From: Apostichopus japonicus
Lineage: Eukaryota > Echinodermata > Holothuroidea > Aspidochirotida > Stichopodidae
Direction: 5' to 3'
DNA length: 64,000 nucleotides
Assembly (NCBI RefSeq): GCF_037975245.1
Contig: NC_092568.1
Span: forward strand, 2,542,001 to 2,606,000
Shown: positions 1 to 11,242 of the stretch, in pieces
How positions within the stretch are numbered: the first letter of the stretch is position 1
Layout of the letters: every line of letters starts with the position of its first letter
The notes under the pieces: model-generated
What the model was told of the DNA's origin: nothing
The model's database searches: none
Seen by the model: the letters and a program-made list of their open reading frames with translations, nothing else
Program-made: the position numbers and the translations under genes

Positions 1-1416
1 GTTGTTATGGAATGCAGAAAAGGTCAGCGTGAGCCGATGTAGCCTAAAAAAACTTGAAGCTGTTGTCTCAAAATTGATGATGTTGTCCCAAATAGGCACA
101 CAGGTGCCAGCCATAATGCTTTTTGAACATCAGCTTTGGTAAAGAAAACAAGGCCCTAATTGTGTAATGCACATGTATCAGGGTTCGAGACTTCACAGCC
201 ATACAGGATATATTGGGAAATGCTGGGAAATAGTCAGAAATACCAGGAAATTAGTGAATACAAAATCATATGCAATACAACTACAGTTAAGTAAGCTCTA
301 ATTACACTGATTTGTATGACATAGTATCTGTTATCCAGACTCAATTATATTATAAACTTACTGATTAGGTTTGAAGCTAATTATTCATCTAATTATAAAA
401 GTTCCTACCAGCCAGCTCTGCACATTTATTGAGCGAGTCATCTTCAACTTCGGGATGATACAAACTAAACTACGGAATTGACTTGGTCTGCAAAAAGCTG
501 CAAAATTGGTAAGGCAAGACTGATTCTTAAGAGGAGCAGTGGACATTGACTGGTGATGTATATACTTGCCACTAGAGCCTTTTTGAGTATATAAGTACTG
601 TAACATATCCTTTCAGACTGTAAACATTCAGATTTTCATTAATGGATGTTGCTTAATCTCCAAAACTGCAGCATTGAAAAGTTGTCAAATTTAAATCAAA
701 ACTGTCATGTTCATGTATTGTTTTCACAGGATTGTACATATATAGGACTTATTAGTTTTAATTACCTTTCTTTGTCATTTTCTGGGTGCTTTGGTTTTAA
801 AGCTGCCCTAGGCACCTTATTATATAGTACTACATACTACTACTAGTCTAGGGTAACCCAGGCCTTACACAACTAGCCTAGTAGTAGTACTAATTAGGTT
901 GCAATCAACAGTGCTCAATGGTACTATTTGGTATAGGCCTAAAGCAATATTATTACTCCTGAATTAGGCATCGAATCAGATGCTGCAGGCTGAAGCAAAC
1001 TCAACAGGCATGATGAAAGAACGATAATAAGAAAGAATTTAATATGAAATTGACACTAGCCTACCTCGGATTTTGTACAAACGTACAGCCTTTCTCGGCT
1101 CTGGTGCTCACCTGAACTAACGAAGGTACACTTTGATATCTTTGACTAGCCTGCACCCTAATTCATTAGCCAACTGTCTTTAACCTTTAGACTTAGTCCT
1201 TTTGACCTTGGAGCACTGATCTAGATCAGTGCCTTCGAGCTGCCGCCGCCACAGAAATTTCCCACAGTGATGTTTTGCGCTGCCACTACGATAACAGAGA
1301 AACAGGGACCGAAATGTATAAATTTCTGTGGAAACATGATACTGAACTTTTGCTGTAGTGCCTATATATAGCCCCGGCGACACAAAAAGCATCATTGCTA
1401 CATCAACATCAAAGTA
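1..1416. other. Intergenic, no gene recognised
   Basis: No open frame here has a recognisable domain or a pair of phase-compatible splice sites. The sequence is AT-rich with scattered GGCCTA-type words. Short frames at 385-606 (-) and 646-846 (+) have the composition of random AT-rich DNA. I see nothing else to annotate. Confidence 0.6.
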
Positions 1417-1486
1417 GAAATATCCATAGGCGTACGAGGCGGGGGGGGGGGGGCTGGGGGCTGCAGCCCCCCTAACCAATAATGTT

Positions 1487-1659
1487 GTGAAAATTCGGGC
1501 AATATGCTGAGAATTTTTCGGGCACCTACTGAAAGAAGAAAAATTTGCAATGTGTTTTTCAATTTTTTTTGGGGGGGGGGGTGAAAATTCGGCCAATATG
1601 CTGAGAATTTTTCGGGCACCTACTGAAAGAAGAATAATTTGCAATGTGTTTTTCAATGG
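1487..1659. repeat. Tandem duplication inside the MITE (about 80-94 bp x 2)
   Basis: Two near-identical units begin GTGAAAATTCGG at 1487 and 1581. Both end in the shared words TTTGCAATGTGTTTTTCAAT. The first unit carries an extra poly-T/poly-G spacer before the second begins. Confidence 0.85.
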
Positions 1660-1739
1660 TTAAACTGATATTATTATTATCGTTATTATTGTTACGACTT
1701 CCTCAATAATTAAAACCAATATGGAAGGGTAATAACACG

Positions 1740-1897
1740 GAAAATATAACCAAAATTTTTCAACATCTTATAGTGCATGTCATATAGGCATTCATCGATT
1801 ATCGGCATGTGATAAAATAATCGATGAATGCCTATATGATAGCGCATTATGATGTTGAACGCGCACGAATCGCGCGAAAAATTTTGGTTATATTTTT
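1740..1897. repeat. Long imperfect inverted repeat (hairpin) inside the MITE
   Basis: The left arm (about 1740-1803) starts with AAAATATAACCAAAATTTTT and ends with CATTCATCGATTAT. The right arm (about 1818-1897) is its reverse complement, with an extra CG-rich stretch of about 17 bp near 1860-1876. The loop is about 15 bp. RNA from this stretch could fold into a long hairpin. Confidence 0.85.
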
Positions 1898-1937
1898 CGG
1901 GCAAGTCGTTATAGGCTCCTACGCCTATGGAAATATC

Positions 1938-3851
1938 GCGTGGATAAGTATATAATCTACAACCCGAAAACTTATATTCCCAATAATTACCACCTCAGCA
2001 TAAAAGTGTTATTGTTCTTATTTTATTTATGTTTTACGTTTACTTTTTATTTCTGGGTCTCGGGGAGATTATATAGCTTTACGCTAACCGAGTTTACATA
2101 AAGAAAGAAAAAAATCATTCGCATTGTTTTACTTTCGTCACTCCAGTAGGCCCTATGCATCAGAGATGACGACAAAATTGATCTACAGGACTAGTGGCGC
2201 AAACGCATTAATCTCTGTTCATAAGAAAATACGTAATGACACTATACTTCAGGTTTTACGATTGAAAGAAGGCGAAACATTAAAAATAGGTTACACTGTT
2301 TTCGAGCAATTCCGTACACTATTTCGGGATTCCCGTAGGCTCAGGTAGACTGAAATTAACTTTGTTTTCTTTCTCTCTCTCTCAATTCAACTATCGGATG
2401 CTGTACGTCATACTGACGAGGAAAACGAGTTGAGGGATTGAGGTAATTCGTTTGGAGGGGGCTCTTTATTACCATTTCGTTATTTTTTTTAAGGTCTAAA
2501 AATCGAACCTGATGTCCATTTTTAGTGACTCGACCCCTCCCCCCGTTATCATCAATCTTTACATAGGCCCTATAGCGTTTTTGTTCAATCTTAAAATTTG
2601 CAGTGTAACAAGACTTCACAGTCAAAACTTTGAGCCTTACATTAAATTAACAAAACAACTAATATCAAAATTCAAGAGGATGAAATAAATTCCAGCTTGT
2701 GTAAAGACCAGGAGGATTGAGTTATTTACGGCATTTTAGAAATTCGTCGATGAAGGTGTTGACACCTCAGTATAGGAGATTCCGCGTAACTCGCCGTATC
2801 GAGAGTAAGCTAAAGTTTCATCTCTTCTTGCTCAAAACCTAAGCAACCATGGGCTTCAAATTACCAGTGTCATGGTAGTCCAAGCCATCGGCTATACTAT
2901 TGTAGGGTAAGTCATCAGTAGTTGTAAACATGTTCTCCATATTCCATGTTCTCCATGTTCTCCATAAAACGACTAAGTTAGCGCCGATTTGTCTGTTGTA
3001 TCGATGACTGATCTTTGGTAGAGTGATGGCGCGCTTTAAGACCGGTAAAAATAAACTGCAGCGCTATCACAAATTTATCCAAACAAAATAGGACCTGCTG
3101 CCTGTGGGCGAAACCAATGCTAATCAACTCTGCAGACTTGGTATATTTTCACTACTTGAGCTTATTATGTATAAGCATTTTACAAATTAACAACTAAGAT
3201 ATTATGAGGCATTATTATAAGATGCTTGTGTTTCTTTTAACCACAATTATTGCATCAGTATAACTTACCGTACTGTAGGCGAATTCACTGATGCCTGTAG
3301 CCATTGACCGGCCTAGCTTAGACTAGCCTAACGTTACAGAAGGCATGTATACCGACTACACAGATGAGATCAATTATTTTGTTCTAACAATGTTTACTAA
3401 CTTCCCAGGTGTTCTGTAAAACTTGAAAGTATGGATTTTATCTTTAAAATGTGAATTATGTAAAACTTTGATAAAAAAGTAGGCTACTAACGTTACTGTT
3501 AAGTGTTACTGTTTATGTTTTGTAATTGTGTAAGTACTATGAGATGACTTATGATTATGAGTGGCTGGGCCACAATGCAAACATTTATAAACATAGCCTA
3601 ACTTTACTTGTAAAGTAAGACTCTCACTTACTTAGATAAGACAAAACAGTTAAGTAAAGTGAAAGTTGACACTTATGTCAAGGATTGCTATTTTTTCAAG
3701 CAAATAAGTTTTCTTAAATTATACATTAGTTGGTGTTTTCCTACCCTACATTGAAATCCTGTGTTGATGACAATAAGGGAACGCTCATTGTCTTAAACTC
3801 CAAAAGTCACATAGTAGGATTAATATCCTACTATGGATATTATTATATGAC
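1938..3851. other. Intergenic, possible upstream region of the consortin-like gene
   Basis: No coding exon is recognised. A (CT)n tract lies near 2368-2383. The consortin start codon sits in an exon that begins with a splice acceptor at 4731, so at least one 5' UTR exon and the promoter must lie upstream. A GTAAGT donor-like site near 2908 is one possibility, but nothing in the sequence fixes it. Confidence 0.4.
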
Positions 3852-4585
3852 GCTCGCAAATTGAACCAATGATCAACGCAGGCCCAGCCAGCAGCACACC
3901 ACTGCTCATTATGCAGCAGGCATATCACTCACACTTGAGTGCCCACATCTACAGAGACTCCATGAAAGTAATGACATCCAGTTCCCAACAAAGAAGCGCT
4001 GCTGTTGTTTGTAAACAGAAGCTGTACTTGGCTTTTCCTGGTCTGTGATTTTCATGTAACAATAGCACTTTGAATAGAATAACAAGATTTATTTCAAGAA
4101 TGAGTTGAAATCATGAAACAATGTTATTTATATTTAATGTGTCAAAATACTTTCTGACTTCTTTTCCTGTTCAAAGGATTCTCATTCACTAACACTGATC
4201 TATTGCATGTTGTGTATTTTTTTTTTTTCAGCCTTTGAAGAAGATCCTGCTTGGATCAAAGCGTCAGGCCCTCTTACTTTTACACATTCTCTTACACAGG
4301 CTCTTTAGTGGATACGCAGTTTGCTAACAGTTTTGTTTTATTTTTTTATATTTTAAGTGATTGTGTAAGACTTATTTACAGGACAGATTCGAAGTTTCGG
4401 CAGCAGACTTGAACATGATGTCTGACATAGGGCTGTTACCGTGTATCAAATCCATTTTGCGATCGTTTAATGATTAATGGAGATTAACTTCAAGACAAGC
4501 CACAGAGTCTTGGAATACACCAATCCTGTCTGTAAAATTAAGGGAAGGCTTGCAAATTTAACCGACGATCATCGCCGGCCCAGCC
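3852..4585 (+). repeat. Degenerate repeat flanked by 38-bp direct repeats
   Basis: A 38-bp word at 3852-3889 recurs at 4548-4585 with 32 of 38 positions identical; both end GGCCCAGCC. Between them, at 4240-4283, lies a stem-loop word containing GAAGATCCTGC, a loop and GGATCAAAG. A related word occurs on the other strand at 42235-42278. Flanking repeats around such a motif could be the remains of a Penelope-like or other retroelement, but I see no reverse transcriptase. Confidence 0.5.
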
Positions 4586-4790
4586 GTTGCTACCCAGTGA
4601 AATGAGCACATCCAAGACATGATTTCCTTATATGTTGCTTCAAATAAAATGAGGCTATCTGTGAGGAAATAACAATACATACAATTTAAAGCAATATCTA
4701 GTTATCTGTATTTTACTTGTCTATCCTTCAGATAATTCAAGATAGCATTTGTTAACTATGTGAGAGTGCATTATTACAAATCAACTAGGT

Positions 4791-7700
4791 ATGGATGAAG
4801 CACAATCACCCACAGCTGGAGGAGATGCAGAGACACTCAAAGTTAACAATGATGAGGATAAAGTTGCAGGGAAAGATGTCAGAAAAACAAATACCACACC
4901 ATTAAAATTGGAGATTACAGACAGAGAAACCCCACTGAAAGAGGAAACCACCATATCTAACACTAAAGGTACAATTTAATAGACCATGAGTTGCAAATGG
5001 AATATATCATTAAACTTTCGTGATTGGTACTTACTAACTTTTCTTGAGGTCTGTCTTATGTGCTAGTGTACATGCCATGTATGACGATGATGAATTAAAA
5101 TCTTCATCCACAGTCTTAACTCACAACATTTATTTAGAATGTCAGCTGAAGTCTTCCACAATCTTTGCATGTTTATGTTAACTCATCATCAGTAAACTCG
5201 CTCGAAATATGTTGGATATCCCATACGTAAATTGATGTACATTTTTGCAAATTTTATGTACATTTTTGCAAATTTTATGTACATTTTTGCCATTTTTATT
5301 TTAAACTCTGATCCCTCACAAATGACAGCTAATGCTAAGTGGAAAGAGATCAGCCTTTTCTAACACTTAAATGATCGACCTTTGGCCACTGGCCATGTTA
5401 TAGTTATCGTGATATTTCTTAAAATGTTATATAATTTGGCCTTTTTTGGACTTTTCATTTTCATTTGCTAAAATGGATGCAGGCTACTCATAGTCATGGA
5501 AACTCCCATCAAAAGATACTGATAAATACTTAGTCCTAGCAGACAATTAAATTCACTTGCAAGAGTTCATATTCTTTTCAAACAGAAATCTCATTTATGG
5601 AAAAATCTATGAACTGTTGAATCTAAGTCATCTGTGATTCAAGGTGTTCCGAGGGGTGATGATAATGAAAAATGTAAACTTTGAATTTTGAAAGTGTTTT
5701 GCATATCTCTGAACAATTTCTTTCCTTTGAGATGCTTAAGGTTATAAATATTAATCCATGCTTGAAATTCTTACAATTCATACAACTTTAAATAGCATTT
5801 TATTCTCTGTGATATCTTGTAGTACTGATGGCTCCTTTCTCCTCCCCATTCCAATTTGACAGTTCTTGGTGATACCTATGGAATTGAAGATCAGAACAGT
5901 TCTGAAAAGTCAACGATGTATCAGAAAGGAGATGAATTTCTCAAAACAGGTCATAATGATGAAGCATTGAAGTGTTTTTTACAGAGTTTGAAAGGATTGA
6001 AAGAATCCAACACATTCCACGAACTGCCGCAGTGTCTTCACCAGGTACTTAGCAAATTGCCATTTCAGTTATTTATTTAGAATACGAAAAGTGTCCAAAC
6101 AGATGATGTTGAAGACAATGATAAGTTTTTTGCAGTTAAGATCCTGGATAATAGAGTACTTGCGATTCTTGTTACAGTATAACATGAAGCTAGCTTGAAT
6201 ACAACATACAGTTCATGGAACATCCTGAGATTTCTGTTAAAATGTTTCACCATATATCAAGATACAGGTTGTCATGTTTGTGATAATTTTGGGGGTCTAC
6301 AGGAACAGTTTATGGTAACATGAAAACTTATCTCTTTTTGCATAGTGTATTTTAATGGGTCTTATTCAACTCAGATATTTCCTCAATTAATTGCATTTTT
6401 TTTTCTCGTTACCTTCTACAGATTTCAGACATCTACTTTTCCAAAAATGAATGTATCCTTTGACAAATTGAAAAACACTGATGTCTTGTGTTTGGGTTTA
6501 GGTCAGGCTTTAAAAGTAAGAATTTTCAAAGTCTTAAGTGTATTCAATTGCTTCTTCCTCCTGGAGTTATCTTGCATTTAGTCAAAAATGGATACTTAAC
6601 TTGTTAATTAAATACTTCAAAATGGAGTAAAATGTGGAGAAGTATCCAAGAAATTTGGATTCTATATACCAGCAGGATACAGTTATAATATGTCCTTTGC
6701 AAGGATTTAGAAAGCCTCAAGTTAAACTTAAAGCAGAGGGTTAATCGTTGGTTCAGAGGACCGACTGCCATTCTGCGGCTTGATTCATTATTATCAACAG
6801 ACAGAGACAGAATGGTACCCGGGGGGGGGGGGACAATTATTACACTGGCGTACCTTCTTGGAAGTCTTCGTTTTAGTTTATCACATTATGAAAGTGAGAA
6901 TATGATCCTCCAAAGACAAAACTTTTAGTGGAAAAAATTACAATTAGGATAACGGAAAATTAATCAATATATTTCTAGTTTGTACATTTTCTTATTTTTG
7001 TAATAATTATTTTATGTTTAAAACTAACAAAGGGAATAGAAATCCATTTTGTGAAAGATCAGACTTTGGTTTTGTTGATTTGGGTTTTTTTCCTTGAGAG
7101 TCTGTTGTGTTCAGATGAGAAAGCTGTGTATTTCATACAGGCTGAGAAGATGTATTATGAAACTGCCTTGATAGATATTCTAACGTTCCAGCAACAAGTT
7201 GGTGAGAATTTGTTTAATTTTGTTTATTTCATTCACTTTTACTCTTAAACTTGTACACGTTTGACATTGATTATTGTTTATTTCATTCTATTCTCTTCAT
7301 TTTTTCCATACCTTGCCTCTTTTCGGTCCTGTCTACTAGAAGTGCAATCCTGTTCACTTGAGAAAGCTTACAAAGAAATTTAAAGCACTGTTTTACTATG
7401 GAATTAAAGTAGTACTTCAATTGGTATTCATTTACCTTCGTTTGAATACTTGCAAAAGCAACAAAGGCAATTAAAAATGTATAATGAAATATTAAAGCTC
7501 AGTTGAAAGCAATTCTCAAAATGATCTTATACTGAAAAATTGATAACATTCTTGTTAATATTTGCTGCTTATTTTGTTCTTGTTACAATTTTTCCCCCTT
7601 TCTGTCTGCTCATGTAGCAAACAAGAAAAAGCAAATGAAATCCGATGCTGATAAAAGCCCTGCAGAGGATACCAGAGAGGCAGAAAATGAAGCTGATGAT

Positions 7701-10700
7701 GAAAGCAAGGAAGATGCTTCTATTAACTCTCCTCAAGTCGCCAAGGCCAATGAATTTGAAAACCTAGCTAACCTGTGTCTTAAGGAGGGAAAGTAAGAAC
7801 CTTATCAACATTTCTCAATCCATTTTAGTCCAAGTCTCATTGTAAACAGAACAAAGAATTACTCCATATTTCAAATAAATGTAACAAGGTATTATACTTT
7901 TCAATTTTATACAGGGTTAAAATATCATATTGATGCAAGCTTGCAGGGTTATTTTTTTTTTTGATTAAACATGATTTAAAACTATCAAGATTTGACCTGT
8001 GGGTTGTTTATTGAAAACTGCCGCTCTGGACCTACCACACTTAATACATGGTAGATAAGTCTAGCCTAGCTCACTCTATACAAGTCATTGCTGACATCAT
8101 TATTGTAATTAACGGCTAAGGCTAAGTTTGACTTCCTGGTGTGAACATATAGACAAAAACACTTCACATAATTTCTTAGAGATCATTACATTTATAATAA
8201 ATGGATCAAAAGAGAAGCAAAGAGGCAGTCAGCTTCTTTAACATTCAGTAAATCTATAGCAATGTGTCTGTTGATGGCTGGGTGGAACTGGAAGTTATTG
8301 AATATTTTGCTTATATGTTAATACATAACTTTATATCATTATGTGGGGTAATTTCTAATAATTATTTTCTAAGAGTTTCTTCAATTGTTTATTTGACAGA
8401 TTGCAACTTGCAATGGAATATTGTGGAAAAGTAAGTTTTGTTTTTTCCGTAAGTCTTGGTATTATCGTAATCATCCAAATTGTTTGATAATCTGTTAACA
8501 CTAACAGAACTATATTCAAGTGTGAAAAAAAGTATATGTTTCTATTATTGCTTCAAGCATCCAGATGAATATTGTCATTCACAGATGTTATTGTACCTGT
8601 GGTCTTTGCCCTTTACTTTTTCAACGTCTTTACTTCATCAACAAATTGTATCATTCATGGAGATTCTGTTACTCATTCCTAGAACTTTATTTGAGTTACA
8701 AGTCTTAAAGAGATTATGATTTATAAATTTGTCCACTTTTTTTGGAGAAAGGTGATATACAACGTGCCACGTGTGAATAAACTAACCAGTCTCGTTGTCT
8801 TGTTGTGGGCGGGGTCGACTTATGGTTGAGCAGCCCAGATCGGGAGAGAGTAGAGTCTTTTGTTTTATCACATTTTCGTAATAATTATATAACAACTTTT
8901 CAAATGTGTACAAGCTTTATTATTGTGTCTGTATTGTTGTAGCATGTGCTCCTTCATTGTGACAGAAGAAAAGATGCCCTCAACACTTACATACATATGT
9001 GTCACCTGTTTTTGCTTTACTAGGCTACCAAGCTCTTCCGAGAGACATACGGTGATGAACATCCGAGAACCATCAAGGCTCTCGATCTCTTCACTTGCAT
9101 CTACGCCGATGTTGGTAAAAAACTTTATGAAGGTGAGGAGTGAGGAGGACGTACTTCATCAATTTCAAGACGTATTTATTCGTTTTGCTTTCTTCAAAAT
9201 CTCTTTCCAGTAACATCGTTCTCCAAAATTATCTGTTTTGATTGTTTTTGATATTGTTTGTTATTTTTCATCACAGTTTTAAAGTAACTAAATATACCAA
9301 TGAGCTGGAGTTTTATCATGGATGATATATGTTTCAGTTGTGGTATTTCAAGCAGATGTTTAATTAGTAATTATGCCCTGGTTCACTTATGTCCTGTAGG
9401 GAAACTAATTCATGGGGTGTAAAGCTAGTACCCTGGTAGAAAGCTAGTTCTTTCTTTAGTGCGAAAATCAATCACGAACATGAAAGTTATTTAATTATGT
9501 CCTTTATTAAAAACAACAGTACATCTTAAAACTTGAGGTGTTTCATTTACTGCTGTTACATTCAGTCAGGTGTGCTATGCATAGTTCAAGAAATGTCTCA
9601 TAATAACTAACCTATCTTTACAATAATATTTAAGGCGTGTCGTTGAATCTATAATTTCATATTGTATTACTTCAGATGCCATGCAGAGATTTGATGCTGA
9701 TAAAGAGGAGAAGCAAGAAAGTTCTGAAACATCCTCTGGAGAATCATCCACCATCAGAAAGAGGCGAAAAAAGAAGTGAGTAGATATCTTGTGCTTGCTA
9801 GTGTAAAAAACCAGAGGTGTACAGTAGCTTTCATACAAAGGATAGATGCGAAACTTGGAACAAGTGAAACTAAGATCGATGAGCAACTGTTTCTGCCTCT
9901 GGCACCTACCAAGCTTCCATCACTTTGCTCTCTCGGACCTCTCGTTCAGTATAACCTTTTCGATTGGCCCGCGGAAGTGCCGCTGGGAGCACATCTGTTG
10001 GGTTTTGCACCCCTTACTCGAGGAACATGTCCATTTTGTAAAGATTAGACACAAGAACTTCGTTTAAATAATCTATCTTCTCTTTTGACAGAGTTACATT
10101 CAGTGATGACAATTTAGTGCAAGATTCGGAGCCAGAACAAAACATAGAACTTGAACCAACTCCCCTCCCTCAGGAACAAGGTGTGTTTCATTGCTAATAT
10201 CTTTTGTTTTTTGGGATCAGACTCTTAGCAGGACCATAGCAGAGAATTGTAAGTTGCAGGAGTTGGAGGGGTACCAACAATATAAGGAGGGGCACCAACA
10301 ATTAAAGGAGGGGCGCAATACTAGTGTCCTCTATTGTGAAGCTTTGTATACAGGATGAGGACTCAGATGAGGTGTGGGACACAGTTGTCACCCACCCAAC
10401 CATCCCAATTATAGTATGAAGCTGTTGTATCTACAGTTAAACTGTGCAATTACAGCATTTCTCACTTATCTGTCCCCTCAGAGTTGCTGCATTCATCCTG
10501 AATGGATTCTAGAGCTTTAACATTTGCACTGACCTCCGTATAAATCCAATACCTGCTTTGGCACTCCCACCTTACCTGTTCCCTCAGAAGAACTGCACTC
10601 TCAGTGGTTATGTCTAAATATGGATTCATTTAATTCTTAGAGATAATATTGTAAGAGACTTTCTGTGTTTTTCTTTCAGATGATTGGGTTGTGACTTGCC

Positions 10701-10876
10701 TGTTAATGGTGATATTTGTCCTGATAACAGTCCTCATTACTCTGATCGGTTCATATCTGTATTGCCGTAACAACAGCCAAACTTCCTTCTGTGCAGAGCT
10801 CCGAGGGGACATGACCTACTGGTATATGAAGATGAGGCATCTCTACCATTACTACATCAGGGGTAGCAGGAATTAA
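4791..10876 (+). CDS. CNST: Consortin-like trans-Golgi sorting protein (PP1-binding), 10 coding exons
   Basis: Coding exons: 4791-4968, 5863-6044, 6422-6452, 7115-7201, 7618-7792, 8400-8430, 9024-9132, 9676-9775, 10092-10180, 10680-10876. All phases fit and the total is 1179 nt (392 aa plus stop). Residues about 78-160 form TPR-like helices (ISDIYFSKNE joined to YEKAVYFIQAEKMYYETAL). A second repeat at about 205-262 is split by an acidic linker. A basic stretch leads into KVTF (298-301), a canonical RVxF PP1-docking motif. One membrane span lies at about 331-353, followed by a Cys- and Tyr-rich tail. Vertebrate consortin (CNST/PPP1R64) binds connexins at the trans-Golgi, binds PP1 and has the same TPR, PP1-motif and C-terminal TM order, but is roughly 700 aa. 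This copy is much shorter. The start is the first ATG of an exon opening at the 4731 acceptor. Consortin identity is inferred from architecture. Confidence 0.78.
5236..5298 (+). repeat. 21-bp tandem repeat, about 3 copies
   Basis: The unit TGTACATTTTTGCAAATTTT recurs at 5236, 5257 and 5278 with a period of 21 bp, inside CNST intron 1. Confidence 0.9.
6453..7114 (+). other. CNST: U12-type (minor spliceosome) intron in the consortin-like gene
   Basis: The donor at 6453 reads GTATCCTTT, matching the U12 5' splice-site consensus RTATCCTTT. TTCCTTGAG at 7090-7098 resembles the U12 branch-point consensus TTCCTTRAY, with the putative branch A at 7097, 17 nt before the AG at 7113-7114. The splice is forced by reading frame: 31-nt exon 3 ends in phase 1, and joining to 7115 restores a TPR-like helix (KNE-Y-EKAVYF). 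Exon 3 cannot read on past the donor, because it meets a TGA stop a few codons later. Confidence 0.85.
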
Positions 10877-11208
10877 ATGTAGCTCACCACAGTGACCAGG
10901 CAATGACGCTTTCCCTACGACTTGTGTACTGACTGCATTCAAAACCATCAGAATATCACAGATCTGGTATGGAACAATGCAATACTGATATAACACATCA
11001 AAATTAACCAGTTTTACCAATATGATGATTCTACTGTGCTCAATTAAAAGGTGATTTAAGGAAACAAATTTATAGTAGATCTCTCAGGTCTAGAACACAG
11101 GGCTATGTCTAAATTGGTCACCTTGACATATTACTGGCTTTGAAAGGAAATATTTTTATTATTTGAGGTTAGCAGATGCAACATTAAATGTCCATATCCA
11201 TTGCTTGT

Positions 11209-11242
11209 AATAAACTTACAGTTAATCCAACATTATAATAAA
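11209..11242 (+). promoter_or_regulatory. Candidate polyadenylation signals for CNST
   Basis: AATAAA occurs at 11209-11214 and 11237-11242, about 330-370 nt after the CNST stop codon. They are the first such hexamers downstream. Use is not proven; many later AATAAA words exist in this AT-rich stretch. Confidence 0.4.

Larger units (their letters stand above)
1425..1929. mobile_element. hAT-like MITE with 8-bp target-site duplication
   Basis: The element is 505 bp. Its ends form a terminal inverted repeat: CATAGGCGTACGAG on the left and CTCCTACGCCTATG on the right, about 14 bp with one mismatch. It is flanked by a perfect 8-bp direct duplication, GAAATATC, at 1417-1424 and 1930-1937. CA...TG ends with an 8-bp duplication are typical of hAT-superfamily elements. 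There is no transposase, so it is non-autonomous. Inside are a poly-G run (from 1441), a tandem duplication (1487-1659) and a long hairpin (1740-1897). Frames predicted across it, such as 1180-1656 (-), are chance products of these repeats. Superfamily assignment rests only on TIR shape and duplication length. Confidence 0.85.

Noticed and set aside
1180-1656. 158-codon minus-strand frame with Pro-rich and repeated segments
   Set aside because: It runs through the poly-G tract and the tandem duplication of the MITE; the protein repeats simply mirror the DNA repeats.
7690-7705. CTGATGATGAAAG, resembling a hammerhead core
   Set aside because: It is inside CNST exon 5 and encodes an acidic linker; there is no stem II between the two boxes.
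9776-10048. 90-codon plus-strand frame in CNST intron 8, relatively GC-rich
   Set aside because: It lies between a strong donor (9776) and an acceptor (10091) that join in phase to give the PP1 motif. Reading on from exon 8 hits a stop at once, and no domain is seen.
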